The notes under the pieces: model-generated
Databases searched by the model: none
Seen by the model: the letters and a program-made list of their open reading frames with translations, nothing else
What the model was told of the DNA's origin: nothing
Translations under genes and position numbers: made by a program
In this document: positions 47,381 through 56,316 of the stretch, piece by piece
How positions within the stretch are numbered: the stretch's first letter is position 1
Layout: every line of letters begins with the position of its first letter
Assembly: GCA_022736275.1 (NCBI GenBank)
Contig: DZBJ01000009.1
Span: 24,127-88,126 of the forward strand
DNA: 64,000 nucleotides
DNA from: Rikenella microfusus
Lineage (GTDB): Bacteria > Bacteroidota > Bacteroidia > Bacteroidales > VadinHA17
Reading direction: 5' to 3'

Positions 47381-47552
47381 AAGAGGAGAGGGTTACCGTG
47401 GTACTTTAAGGAACGGGCTTATGAGATAATCCCGGAATCTACTGTCTGATAAAAGGAAGTAACCTATGGTAGTCAGCCTATAGGTCCATGTGAAAGTCAA
47501 TGTCTGCAATACAATCCTATTGATTCCCACAGGTAACCCTTACTCTCCTCTT
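47381..47552. ncRNA. Structured RNA candidate, 172 bases, 21-bp closing stem
   Basis: The 364-base gap between bioG and araC holds a long inverted repeat. AAGAGGAGA + GGGTTACC + GTGG (47381-47401) pairs with CCAC + GGTAACCC + TCTCCTCTT (47527-47552), interrupted only by bulges A and TTAC. Internal hairpins are CGGGCTTAT/ATAATCCCG (47414-47434), ACCTAT/ATAGGT (47462-47485) and TCAAT/ATTGA (about 47498-47524). Both outer ends are followed by T-rich sequence in their own direction (TTTTATTTT on plus, TTTTTCTTT on minus), so the strand is undecided. Size and long closing stem recall 6S-type RNAs, but I cannot match a family. The rest of the gap (47553-47726) is AT-rich with nothing recognised. 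Confidence 0.5.
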
Positions 47553-47726
47553 TTATTTTAAAATAATAGCTTTCCACAAATATAAACAATAATATCACTT
47601 TATGCAAATATTTCGGGGAAATATGAATTCACCATTTTTCTTCCGGGTTGTTAATATCATTTTGTTTGCTTAATTTTATTCGGAATATTGGATCATCTCT
47701 TTTCCTGACATCAAATATTTTTCCCT

Positions 47727-48575
47727 ATGATACCTGAAATTATCAGCATCAGGCATGACGACGGCTCAGGCTTCAGGGCCGAGTGGGTTGATAATGAGAG
47801 CAGCTTCCTTCATGTACATCCCGAATACGAGATAGTGCTTAACGTGACGGGCAACGGAACGCGGGTTGCCGGCGACTCGGTGGAGATATTCGACCGTTAT
47901 GACCTTGTCATCTACGGTCCGGAGCTTCGTCATTTCTGGAACTTCTACAAAAAGGATGATAAGGATACTGGCCGTCATGCAATGATGTGTCACTTCAGGA
48001 GGGAGTCGCTGGGCGAGCCACTTCTGTCACAGTTTGAGACTGCTGAGCTCAGGCGGCTGCTTGATGATGCGGCACGGGGCATTGCCTTTACTCCCGAAAC
48101 AGGCAGGGCTGCCGAGGAACCCATGAGGAGGCTGATGACGGAGACGGGAATGAAAAAGATGGTGAGCCTCTTCAGGCTTCTGGAAATACTCAGCTCGGCT
48201 GAAAAATTCAAGCTCCTTTCAGGAGACAGCTCTGCCGGAAGCCATGATATGATCGACAGCCGCCTGAGCGCTGTATGCACCTTTGTCCGTGATAATTACT
48301 TCCGGCCTATCCCCGTGAAGGAGGTGGCAGCCATTACAAAAATGAGCCCTCACTCATTCAGCCGTTTCTTTTCACGCAGCACCGGCAGCGGGTTTGTCGA
48401 CTATGTGAACCAGGTGCGTACAAACAAGGCATGCTATCTGCTCCGTGAGACCGATCACCAGATAAATGAGATAGTCTTTGAATGCGGGTTCGCCACTGTA
48501 AGCAACTTCAACAAGCAGTTCAGGAAGCATGCCGGCATGTCGGCACGCGACTACAGGGCACAATACAGAAACTGA
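47727..48575 (+). CDS. AraC family transcriptional regulator
   Basis: Regulator of 282 residues with an N-terminal cupin-type ligand domain (HVHPEYEIVL near 29, typical of sugar-sensing AraC members) and a C-terminal double helix-turn-helix (AAITKMSPHSFSRFFSRSTG and INEIVFECGFATVSNFNKQF). The ligand is unknown. It lies 112 bases upstream of the two fused dehydratase genes in the same direction and is the obvious candidate to control them. Confidence 0.93.
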   Translation: MIPEIISIRHDDGSGFRAEWVDNESSFLHVHPEYEIVLNVTGNGTRVAGDSVEIFDRYDLVIYGPELRHFWNFYKKDDKDTGRHAMMCHFRRESLGEPLLSQFETAELRRLLDDAARGIAFTPETGRAAEEPMRRLMTETGMKKMVSLFRLLEILSSAEKFKLLSGDSSAGSHDMIDSRLSAVCTFVRDNYFRPIPVKEVAAITKMSPHSFSRFFSRSTGSGFVDYVNQVRTNKACYLLRETDHQINEIVFECGFATVSNFNKQFRKHAGMSARDYRAQYRN

Positions 48576-48648
48576 CAGCCACATCACTATTTTGCAAATT
48601 CACAGGCAACGGATGACTTATTTCATGAACGGGATTGAACCGGTTTGC

Positions 48649-48656
48649 TAAATTTG
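48649..48656 (+). promoter_or_regulatory. Putative -7 box (TAAATTTG) of the dehydratase pair
   Basis: TAAATTTG lies 31 bases upstream of the ATG at 48688. It indicates a promoter separate from araC. Confidence 0.5.
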
Positions 48657-48687
48657 CCATGAATCAATAACTAATAACACTTTGACT

Positions 48688-50505
48688 ATGGGAATGACCA
48701 TAACAGAAAAGATCATTGCGTCACACTCAAAATATGAAACGGTAAAACCGGGTGACATAGTTGACATAACCATTGATGCACGGACTGCAAGGGATTTCGG
48801 CGGTGCCAATGTGGTCAAGAACCTGACTGACTTCGGTCTTACGATTGAAGACACCTCCAGGACGCTCTTCACTTTTGACTGCAATCCCACCGGCTCCGAT
48901 CAGAAGTATGCTGTCAACCAGCATATCTGCAGGCAGTATGCCCGCAATAATGACCTAAAGGTCTATGACATCAATGCCGGCATCGGCACCCACCTGCTCA
49001 TTGAGGAGGGCTATGTATGGCCCGGGGCTACTGCAGTATCTACTGATTCTCATGCCAATATTCTTGGAGCCGTGGGAGCCTTCGGTCAGGGCATGGGTGA
49101 CATGGACATTGCCGCAGCCTGGAACAGCGGCAGGGTGTGGTTCAAGGTGCCGGCATCGGTGAGGCTGAACCTTACGGGAAGCCTTCCGCAGTGTGTGAGC
49201 GCCAAGGATGTAATCCTTAATCTGCTCATGATTTACGGAGCCAACACTCTACTTGGCTACAGCATTGAGCTTTACGGTGAGGCCGTTGACAGGATGACGC
49301 TTGACGAGCGCATTACAATAGCCTCGATGGCTACTGAGATGGGTGCCATAATAATTCTTTTTCCTCCGACGGAAGAGATAGTAAGTTTTTGCCGCGCCCG
49401 TGCCCGGACTCCCTTTGAACCAGTCTATGCCGACAGTGACGCTTCATATGAAACAGTTGCTGACATTGATGTGAGCATCTTCATCCCGATGGTGGCCCGT
49501 CCCGGTGAACCCCATGATACGGTGGGAGTGAAGGAACTTCCTGTCACCAAGATCGACTCCGCCTTCATCGGCAGCTGCACCAATGGCCGCATCGAAGATA
49601 TGCGGATCACGGCTGAGATACTACGCGGGAAAAAAGTTGCTCCGGGCGTTGTACTGAAGATTGTCCCTGCAACCGACGCCGTATGGATGCAGTGCCTTGA
49701 CGAAGGCCTGATAGAGCTCTTCAAGGAGGCCGGAGCGCTGGTATCCAATGCCGGATGTGCCGGTTGCGCGGCCGGGCAGGTAGGGCAAAACGGCAAGGGA
49801 GAGGTGACTGTAAGCACCGGCAACAGGAACTTCCCCGGCAAACAGGGGCAGGGCAGCGTGTTCCTCGCCTCACCGGCTGTGGTGGCAGCATCGGCGCTGG
49901 CAGGCTATATCACAACGCCCGATGCCATTCCCGAAACACCCATGGTGTTCACAAAAGGTGCAGGCCAGACAGTCACCCTTAAAGGAAAGAAACCTGAAGC
50001 ATCTGCGGAGCATCCGACAATCATCAAGGGCAGGGTGTGGCTGATTGAACGTGACAATATTGACACAGACATGATCTTCCACAACCGCTATCTTGCGATT
50101 ACAGATATAAGGGAAATGGGACAGTACGCCTTTGACAACCTTGCAGGTTACAGCGATTTTGCAAAGAAGGCACAGCGGGGTGACATCATCGTTGCCGGCA
50201 AGAACTTCGGTAGCGGCAGCTCGCGCCAGCAGGCAGTTGACTGCTTCATCTCCCTCGGCATACAGGCAGTGATAGCCAGGTCATTCGGGGCCATCTATGA
50301 ACGCAACGCCATCAACGCCGCCTTCCCCGTTTTGACCTACGATTCATTTGAGAAGATAGATATGAAGGATGGAGATGTCATCACCATCAACCTGCTCACC
50401 GGTGACGCCGTCAATGAAGGGAACGGACTCATCACTGTAATTAATCCGTTCTATGATGCACAGTATGAGATTTATATAAAAGGCGGACTTCTTGGTAAAA
50501 TTTAA
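48688..50505 (+). CDS. Aconitase-superfamily hydro-lyase, fused LeuC-LeuD type (copy 1)
   Basis: Single-chain member of the isopropylmalate dehydratase/homoaconitase group, 605 residues. The large-subunit part (about 1-430) has TDSHANILGAVGAFG, the iron-sulfur cysteines in GSCTNGR and in GCAGCAAG, and STGNRNFPG. The small-subunit swivel domain (about 445-605) has DNIDTDMIF and the substrate loop NFGSGSSRQQA. All three cluster cysteines are present. LeuC and LeuD are normally separate proteins, so the fusion and an unusual H-less TDSHAN motif point to a substrate other than ordinary isopropylmalate. No leuA or leuB is near. The ATG at 48688 is preferred over upstream TTG 48682. Confidence 0.85.
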   Translation: MGMTITEKIIASHSKYETVKPGDIVDITIDARTARDFGGANVVKNLTDFGLTIEDTSRTLFTFDCNPTGSDQKYAVNQHICRQYARNNDLKVYDINAGIGTHLLIEEGYVWPGATAVSTDSHANILGAVGAFGQGMGDMDIAAAWNSGRVWFKVPASVRLNLTGSLPQCVSAKDVILNLLMIYGANTLLGYSIELYGEAVDRMTLDERITIASMATEMGAIIILFPPTEEIVSFCRARARTPFEPVYADSDASYETVADIDVSIFIPMVARPGEPHDTVGVKELPVTKIDSAFIGSCTNGRIEDMRITAEILRGKKVAPGVVLKIVPATDAVWMQCLDEGLIELFKEAGALVSNAGCAGCAAGQVGQNGKGEVTVSTGNRNFPGKQGQGSVFLASPAVVAASALAGYITTPDAIPETPMVFTKGAGQTVTLKGKKPEASAEHPTIIKGRVWLIERDNIDTDMIFHNRYLAITDIREMGQYAFDNLAGYSDFAKKAQRGDIIVAGKNFGSGSSRQQAVDCFISLGIQAVIARSFGAIYERNAINAAFPVLTYDSFEKIDMKDGDVITINLLTGDAVNEGNGLITVINPFYDAQYEIYIKGGLLGKI

Positions 50506-50522
50506 ACTATCACACCTGAAAT

Positions 50523-52298
50523 ATGAAACCAAAGACATTTGTTGAAAAGATACTCGGCGCTCCCGAAGGAGCAGTGGTTTTCAGGAAACCTGACCTGATC
50601 CTGACGCATGACAACACCTCCAGCATCTTCCAGACTTTCCGCAAGATGGGAGGGGAGAAGGTCTCGGACCCCGGACAGATGCTTGTCGTGCTTGACCATA
50701 ATGCACCTCCGGCTGACGCCAAACTGGCGACACAGTACCAGGATATCAGGAATATTGTTGCTGACCAGGGGATTAAGAAGTTTTACGACTCAGGCCAGGG
50801 GATATGCCATCAGCTGATGTCAAACCATGCCCGGCCGGGGATGATAATCGTCGGCTCCGACAGCCATACCTGTACTGCAGGTGCCTTCAATGCCCTTGCT
50901 GCAGGCATTGACCGAACCGAGGCTGCGGGTATATGGAAACGCGGCGAGACATGGTTTCTCGTACCGCCATCGATGCGTTTCGACCTGAAGGGAAGACTCA
51001 GGCCCGGTGTCAGCGCCAAGGACTTGTCACTATGGATCATAGGCATGCTCGGCTCTGACGGCGCCAACTATATGTCAATAGAGTTTCACGGTGACGGCGT
51101 TGGCACACTGAGCGTCAGTGACAGGATGACGGTAGCCAACCTGGCCTCAGAGATGGGAGCCAAGAACGCGGTTTTTCCGGCTGACGAGGTGTTGCAGAAA
51201 TATATCGGTTCAGCTACCGGCGGGGTATGGGCTGATGAAGGAGCAGAATACCGCTGCCGTATATCCATTGACCTTGCAACGGTCTTCCCGCTTGTTGCAG
51301 CCCCGCACCATGTTGACAACATCAAATCCGTTGCCTCCGTTGCAGGTACTGTCGTGCATGAGGGACTTATCGGCACCTGCACAAACGGCAGGATTGAAGA
51401 TCTCCGGACCGCCGCCGCAGTACTGAGGGGAGCGCAGGTGAAGCCCGGGTTTCAGCTTCACATAATACCTGCTTCAAAGGACATCTATGTACAGGCTATC
51501 AGGGAAGGGCTCATTACCGATATGATTGAGGCGGGTGCAAATATCCTCAGTCCCTCCTGCGGTCCTTGCCTCGGCACCGGACAGGGTATTCCGGCCAACG
51601 GTCATGTAGTTATCTCCACCGCCAACCGTAACTTCCTGGGACGTATGGGCAACAAGGAAGCGTCAATATACCTTGCATCACCGGCAACGGTTGCTGCATC
51701 GGCCATCACCGGGGTCATTACGGACCCCAGGATAACGAAGGCAAATGAGGTTTTCCCGTTTAATCCGCCCCAGAGCAAGACCAATACTATCAGCGAAGGC
51801 GAAAACAGGAGAGAGGGCAACTTATGGAACTACTCTGACGTTGATAACCTGAATACAGACCAGATGTTTGCAGGTAAGCACACTTACAGCGTGATGAGCT
51901 CCGATGCAGCTGCAATACTTCCGCTGCTCTTCAGTGATTTCGACCCGTCATTCAGCAAAAATGCCAGGGAAGGAGACATAATCATTGCCGGCGACAACTT
52001 CGGTTGCGGCAGCTCCCGCGAGCATCCCTCGGTAGGACTGGCTCACCTGGGTATCAGGGCGGTCATCATTAAGTCAGTAAACCGAATCTTCTACCGTTCA
52101 TCGATCAACCAGGGACTGCCTCTGATCGTGCACAAGGAAGCTGTTGAAGCATACAAGCCAGGCGACAGTGTGGATATTGACTTCGACAAGGGGTCTCTTA
52201 AGATAGGTGAGAGGATCTTTTCCTTTGAGCCTCTGCCTCCGGAACTCAAACAGATCATTGAGAAGAAGGGACTTGTCAACTGGATGAAGACGGCATAA
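50523..52298 (+). CDS. Aconitase-superfamily hydro-lyase, fused LeuC-LeuD type (copy 2)
   Basis: Second fused dehydratase of 591 residues, 17 bases downstream of the first. The large part has GSDSHTCTAGAFNALA, GTCTNGR and the cluster pair SCGPCLG; the small part has DNLNTDQMF and NFGCGSSREH. Its motifs are closer to classical IPMI/homoaconitase than those of copy 1 (SCGPC versus GCAGC, SSREH versus SSRQQ). The two are therefore diverged paralogues, not a recent duplication, and probably act on different substrates or successive steps. The physiological pathway cannot be told from the window. Confidence 0.85.
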   Translation: MKPKTFVEKILGAPEGAVVFRKPDLILTHDNTSSIFQTFRKMGGEKVSDPGQMLVVLDHNAPPADAKLATQYQDIRNIVADQGIKKFYDSGQGICHQLMSNHARPGMIIVGSDSHTCTAGAFNALAAGIDRTEAAGIWKRGETWFLVPPSMRFDLKGRLRPGVSAKDLSLWIIGMLGSDGANYMSIEFHGDGVGTLSVSDRMTVANLASEMGAKNAVFPADEVLQKYIGSATGGVWADEGAEYRCRISIDLATVFPLVAAPHHVDNIKSVASVAGTVVHEGLIGTCTNGRIEDLRTAAAVLRGAQVKPGFQLHIIPASKDIYVQAIREGLITDMIEAGANILSPSCGPCLGTGQGIPANGHVVISTANRNFLGRMGNKEASIYLASPATVAASAITGVITDPRITKANEVFPFNPPQSKTNTISEGENRREGNLWNYSDVDNLNTDQMFAGKHTYSVMSSDAAAILPLLFSDFDPSFSKNAREGDIIIAGDNFGCGSSREHPSVGLAHLGIRAVIIKSVNRIFYRSSINQGLPLIVHKEAVEAYKPGDSVDIDFDKGSLKIGERIFSFEPLPPELKQIIEKKGLVNWMKTA

Positions 52299-52345
52299 CA
52301 GGATGAGGCTTGTTAATTCGCGGTTGCCAAAAGAAAAAATGTGCT

Positions 52346-52353
52346 TATATTTG
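52346..52353 (+). promoter_or_regulatory. Putative -7 box (TATATTTG) of tRNA-Arg
   Basis: TATATTTG lies 24 bases upstream of the tRNA 5' end. A TTG at 52324-52326 is a possible -33 element 19 bases upstream. Confidence 0.55.
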
Positions 52354-52377
52354 CGGCGGTTTTTTAAGCCACGTAAC

Positions 52378-52454
52378 GGTTCCGTAGCTCAGTTGGATAG
52401 AGCAACAGCCTTCTAAGCTGTGGGTCGAGCGTTCGAGTCGCTCCGGAATCACCA
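52378..52454 (+). tRNA. tRNA-Arg (anticodon UCU)
   Basis: Full cloverleaf: acceptor GGTTCCG/CGGAATC, D stem GCTC/GAGC, anticodon stem ACAGC/GCTGT with loop CTTCTAA (anticodon TCT, reading AGA), T stem GAGCG/CGCTC with loop TTCGAGT. Discriminator A and an encoded CCA end the gene. The following hairpin GGGGGC-ATAA-GCCTCC (52460-52475) lacks a T run. Confidence 0.96.
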
Positions 52455-52497
52455 TTAACGGGGGCATAAGCCTCCGGTAGCATACCTGAAGGGTGAC

Positions 52498-53943
52498 ATG
52501 AGCACCATCAATTTAAAGTCTGTTCTGAAGATCATCGGGCTGATCCTGATTATCTCTGCTTCCTCTTTTCTGCTCTGCATCCCGGTAGCACTTCTCTATT
52601 CCGAACCTGTCGCCCCCTTCCTTCTCTCATTCGTAACTGCCTTCGTGCCGGGCGCTGTGATGTACTTTCTTATCCGCGGCGGCATCCATGAAAAGGTAAC
52701 GCCGAGGGAAGGCTATCTGAGTGTCACCCTGGGCTGGCTTGTGCTTGGTCTGTCGGGTACGCTTCCCTACCTGTACAGCGGTGAAGTCAGGGGCTTTGTG
52801 AATATGATCTTTGAGAGCGTTTCCGGTTATACGACGACAGGTGCAACAATGCTCGCTGATGTTGAGGCGCTGTCCAGATCCTTGCTTTTCTGGCGCAGCC
52901 TGACCCACTGGATAGGCGGGATCGGCATTATACTGCTTGTAATTATCGTCCTGCCCTCACTAAAGGTGGGAGGCTACAGCCTGTTCTCTCTTGAGTCATC
53001 CCTCAAGCAGAAAATTCTTCCCCGTACAAAGTCCATCGCGAAGACAGTACTTCTGATTTATACTGTGATTACTGTCACCCAGACCACACTTCTCACTGCA
53101 GGGGGGATGGACCTCTTCGACAGCATCTGTCATACATTCGGGACTGTGGCCACAGGAGGATTCTCAACCCGGAACAGCAGTATATCAGGTTATTCGAACT
53201 ACATCCAGTATGTAATCGCTTTTTTTATGTTCCTCTCGGCAGCCAGTTATGTGGTTTTGTATTTTGTTCTGAAGAGGAACTTCACGAGGGTTAAGGAAAA
53301 TGAAGAGCTATGGTTCTATATCTTTTTTACAACAGCCGCGGTAGTAAGCGTGACACTCGTTCTATATTTCAACACTGGCCGGTCATTTGAAGAGGCTTTC
53401 AGACATTCTCTCTTCCAGGTGATTTCAACGATATCCACAACGGGGTTTGCCACCACCGATTATACCATCTGGCCACCAACGGCCCTGGTTCTGATCTTTC
53501 TTCTGATCTTTGCCGGCGGATCAACAGGGTCAACAACAGGCGGCATAAAGATGGCCAGGCACCTTATAGCACTCAAGAACCTGCGAAATGTGACTGTCAG
53601 ACTTCAGCACCCCAACGCCATTATGCCGGTAAAGCTTAACGGTCAGGTTGTTCCCGACAGCCTCAACAGCCTCATGACTGTTTTTATCCAGCTCTATGTA
53701 TTAATTTTCATCGGAGGGATGATCATCATGCTCATCTCCGGCATCCCTGCCGAAGAGGCCGCAGGCGCATCGGCTACATCATTGTCATGTGTCGGACCCG
53801 GACTGGGGGCATCAGGAAACATGGGCAATTACACGCATTTCAACGGAACCGCCAAATTTACCATGGTGCTCCTGATGATCATCGGTCGCCTGGAAATATT
53901 TACTATTGCAGCACTTTTCACCCGTGCATTCTGGAGAAAGTGA
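52498..53943 (+). CDS. trkH: TrkH-family potassium uptake protein
   Basis: Membrane subunit of the Trk/Ktr potassium system, 481 residues with about ten helices. The four pore loops are visible: SVSGYTTTGATML (about 103), GTVATGGFSTR (about 215), STISTTGFATTDY (about 310) and SLSCVGPGLGA (about 430). The cytoplasmic TrkA partner is not in the window. The start lies 43 bases after the tRNA end and no separate promoter box is seen, so it may be transcribed through the tRNA. Confidence 0.93.
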   Translation: MSTINLKSVLKIIGLILIISASSFLLCIPVALLYSEPVAPFLLSFVTAFVPGAVMYFLIRGGIHEKVTPREGYLSVTLGWLVLGLSGTLPYLYSGEVRGFVNMIFESVSGYTTTGATMLADVEALSRSLLFWRSLTHWIGGIGIILLVIIVLPSLKVGGYSLFSLESSLKQKILPRTKSIAKTVLLIYTVITVTQTTLLTAGGMDLFDSICHTFGTVATGGFSTRNSSISGYSNYIQYVIAFFMFLSAASYVVLYFVLKRNFTRVKENEELWFYIFFTTAAVVSVTLVLYFNTGRSFEEAFRHSLFQVISTISTTGFATTDYTIWPPTALVLIFLLIFAGGSTGSTTGGIKMARHLIALKNLRNVTVRLQHPNAIMPVKLNGQVVPDSLNSLMTVFIQLYVLIFIGGMIIMLISGIPAEEAAGASATSLSCVGPGLGASGNMGNYTHFNGTAKFTMVLLMIIGRLEIFTIAALFTRAFWRK

Positions 53944-54016
53944 CAGGTTTTTAACTGTTCGCCGGAAAATTTTCTCATTTCTCTCCAAAAAAAGAACAAT
54001 ATTTCAAAAACTCATT

Positions 54017-54024
54017 TACCTTTG
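54017..54024 (+). promoter_or_regulatory. Putative -7 box (TACCTTTG) of the cold-shock gene
   Basis: TACCTTTG lies 23 bases upstream of the ATG at 54048. Confidence 0.55.
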
Positions 54025-54047
54025 CACCCAAATTAATATCAAAGTTT

Positions 54048-54239
54048 ATGAATAAAGGAATTGTTAAATTTTTCAATGTTTCCAAAGGTTTTGGATTCAT
54101 TAAAGACGCCAACTCATCGAAAGAGTATTTTGTCCATTCAACCGGACTGATCGACAAGATCAAGGAGAATGACGAAGTAACATTTGACCTCCAGGAAGGT
54201 AAAAAAGGATTAAATGCCGTTAATGTTAGACTTGCGTAG
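54048..54239 (+). CDS. Cold-shock domain protein
   Basis: Single cold-shock domain of 63 residues binding single-stranded RNA or DNA. RNP1 is KGFGFI (residues 13-18) and RNP2 is the variant YFVHST. The opening MNKGIVKFFNVSKGFG and the glycine-rich C-terminal strand are typical of Bacteroidota CspA-type proteins. It is monocistronic, with its own promoter box and a strong terminator. Confidence 0.95.
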   Translation: MNKGIVKFFNVSKGFGFIKDANSSKEYFVHSTGLIDKIKENDEVTFDLQEGKKGLNAVNVRLA

Positions 54240-54271
54240 TTGAGAATATAATGTACATTTAATGACCTTGA

Positions 54272-54297
54272 TCCCGCCCAACCGGCGGGATTTTTTC
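54272..54297 (+). terminator. Rho-independent terminator after the cold-shock gene
   Basis: Perfect 8-bp stem ATCCCGCC/GGCGGGAT with a five-base loop CAACC, followed by a T run at 54292-54297. Confidence 0.9.
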
Positions 54298-54403
54298 GTT
54301 TCCTCCTGACAGGTCCGGAGTTCAGCAGATGGTCAGCTGGGCGGAAAAGCACCACCATGTTTCCCGGCATTAATTGAAACCAGTGCGCCGCCGCAATCTC
54401 CGT

Positions 54404-55189
54404 TCACGCAGGTGTGTCAAACTCAATAACATATCCGTATCCCCTCCATATGGTCTCCAGACTGATGTTAAGCATGTTATCCGGAACAAGGTCGACAGGA
54501 GGAGTTATCTTTTCAGCCGGCCCGGTGAAAACGTTGAACAGCCTGCCTGCCTTTTCGGTCTCGTCAGCTATGACAATGTGTGTACCGGGCCTGGAAACCC
54601 TTATCATCTCTTCAATGGCTTTTTTCCTGTCTTCGAAAAGATTGATGGCACCCAGATGAAAGACAACGTCAAATGATCCGTCCCTGAATGGCAGCGACTG
54701 AGCATTCGACCTCACAATGCCGGCACTGATCTTCCACCTGTCAAGGTTCCTGGAGCAGTTGGCCATCATCTCTTTCTGGATGTCAACTCCATACAGCTTT
54801 AACCCCTCAGCATGACGGCTGAGCCAGAGGAAGTTCTCGCCGTAACCCATCCCGGTCTCAAGAACCGCGGCCCCCCTGTTCAGTACCAGCCGGCTCAGCA
54901 CCTCTGTTCTCGCCTTCGAGGCTCCGCCGCAGAACAGAAACATGAAGTTGGTGACAGGCGTGTATACCTTTGCATAAACTGACCTGATGAACCGGTCCCT
55001 GCTGCTGCGGAATAGAAGACCGTTTTCGTTCAGAAAATCATAGTACCCATCACTGTTGTCGTATTCCTTAAGGCACGAAGGGCATTTCAATGCTTCAATC
55101 TTCCCTCTTTCGGCCCCTGAGTGGTCTTCTTTCATAAGATATCCAAGGCATTCAGGGCAGCATAACAGATTATTGGCAATATTTTCCAT
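54404..55189 (-). CDS. Class I SAM methyltransferase with N-terminal zinc ribbon
   Basis: Protein of 261 residues. Two Cys pairs at the N terminus (CCPEC and CPSC, about 25 residues apart) form a Trm112-like zinc ribbon. The methyltransferase domain shows ETGMGYGENFLWL (SAM motif I, near 110), YGVDIQKEMM (motif II), and SFDVVFHLGAINLF. This resembles type 11 methyltransferases; the substrate is unknown. The ATG at 55189 is chosen because GGGAGG lies 5 bases upstream, rather than the in-frame start at 55210. It is divergent from the epimerase gene. Confidence 0.85.
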   Translation of the reverse strand: MENIANNLLCCPECLGYLMKEDHSGAERGKIEALKCPSCLKEYDNSDGYYDFLNENGLLFRSSRDRFIRSVYAKVYTPVTNFMFLFCGGASKARTEVLSRLVLNRGAAVLETGMGYGENFLWLSRHAEGLKLYGVDIQKEMMANCSRNLDRWKISAGIVRSNAQSLPFRDGSFDVVFHLGAINLFEDRKKAIEEMIRVSRPGTHIVIADETEKAGRLFNVFTGPAEKITPPVDLVPDNMLNISLETIWRGYGYVIEFDTPA

Positions 55190-55260
55190 CCCAGCCTCCC
55201 GTTTTAACACTACAATTTAAGAATATGTCCGGAATTCAGGTCGTAGTTAAATCTATTTCC

Positions 55261-55268
55261 TAAATTTG
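55261..55268 (+). promoter_or_regulatory. Putative -7 box (TAAATTTG) of the epimerase gene
   Basis: TAAATTTG lies 87 bases upstream of the ATG at 55356, giving an unusually long leader for this window. Confidence 0.4.
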
Positions 55269-55355
55269 ATTGAATACAGAATTAATTTAGCATAAGGAGA
55301 TGATAAATTAATCCTGTCAAAAGAGGCGTTCTGATCTGTTCACTACGAAACAGCC

Positions 55356-56312
55356 ATGTGCATTCTAATCACGGGATCATCAGGTTACTTCGGGAGGCTT
55401 GTTGTCAGGGACCTGATCAGCAAGGGCAACAGGGTTGCAGGTATTGATATTAAAAATGACAACGACCGGGAGGAAGGAGAACTGTTCCGGTATTACCGGT
55501 GCAGCATCACTGACAGGGAGAGACTCAGGGAGATATTTCTCCTTGAAAAGCCGACCGTTGTGATCCATTTTGGCTGCACATTCAATAAGGTAAGAGACAG
55601 GAAAAGAGAATATGCCATTGATGTCGGAGGCTCAATAAATGTCTTTGAGGTGTCAAATGAGACACAATCGGTCCGTCAACTGATCTATTCAAGCTCCGCT
55701 GCAGTTTATGGGGCCGATAACAGGAATGGCATGTGGTTGGGTGAAACCGCCCCGGTCAACCCGGGGAAATACAGGTACGGCTTAAACAAGAAACTTATAG
55801 AACAGGCCTGGTTCTCGGCGCCGAGAAGGGAGGCCCTCCGTGTAGTCTCACTCAGGATATGCACCGTAGTGGGACCGGTCTATTTAAAACCTCGTACAGT
55901 GGTATCAATACTCATCAGGATGCCCTGGCTCCCGTTCTCATTCAGGCAGAAAAAGGTCCAGTTCATTCATGAGGAGGACTTTATCGCTCTGATGAGCGAG
56001 ATTATCAGCGACAACGACATAGAGGGGATATACAATCTCGCAGCGGACAGTTATACGGTGGTCGGCGAGGTGGTCCCGGCAAAACGTTACATCAGGCTTC
56101 CGCTTTCCGGTCTTAAGCCGCTGATGTGGCTGCTGTGGAACCTGAGGATACTGAACCTCCAGCCGGCAAGCCTTAGATACTGCCTGTATCCTGTTCTGCT
56201 TGATCCATCAAAACTTACAGAAAGATACGGATACAGTTACAGGTATTCCTCCTCCGAATCTTTTGCTGACACAGTCAGAAATAACAGTCTTCCCTCTGAT
56301 GCGAAGTTTTAG
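55356..56312 (+). CDS. NAD-dependent epimerase/dehydratase (extended SDR)
   Basis: Protein of 318 residues with the Rossmann motif GSSGYFG (residues 7-13), Asp36-type cofactor residue (GIDIKN), SSSAAVYG and the catalytic pair YRYGLNKK (Tyr-x3-Lys). The family acts on nucleotide sugars or related sugars and lipids. The C-terminal region (LPLSGLKPLMWLLWNLRILN) is hydrophobic and suggests a membrane-associated substrate. No neighbouring gene indicates the pathway. It is convergent with the cytidylate-kinase-like gene with a 4-base gap. Confidence 0.88.
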   Translation: MCILITGSSGYFGRLVVRDLISKGNRVAGIDIKNDNDREEGELFRYYRCSITDRERLREIFLLEKPTVVIHFGCTFNKVRDRKREYAIDVGGSINVFEVSNETQSVRQLIYSSSAAVYGADNRNGMWLGETAPVNPGKYRYGLNKKLIEQAWFSAPRREALRVVSLRICTVVGPVYLKPRTVVSILIRMPWLPFSFRQKKVQFIHEEDFIALMSEIISDNDIEGIYNLAADSYTVVGEVVPAKRYIRLPLSGLKPLMWLLWNLRILNLQPASLRYCLYPVLLDPSKLTERYGYSYRYSSSESFADTVRNNSLPSDAKF

Positions 56313-56316
56313 ATCG

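Noticed and set aside
47381..47552. tmRNA, RNase P RNA or SRP RNA
   Set aside because: No tRNA-like end or tag frame, no RNase P core sequence such as GAGGAAAGTCC, and no SRP-type GGAA tetraloop helix could be seen.
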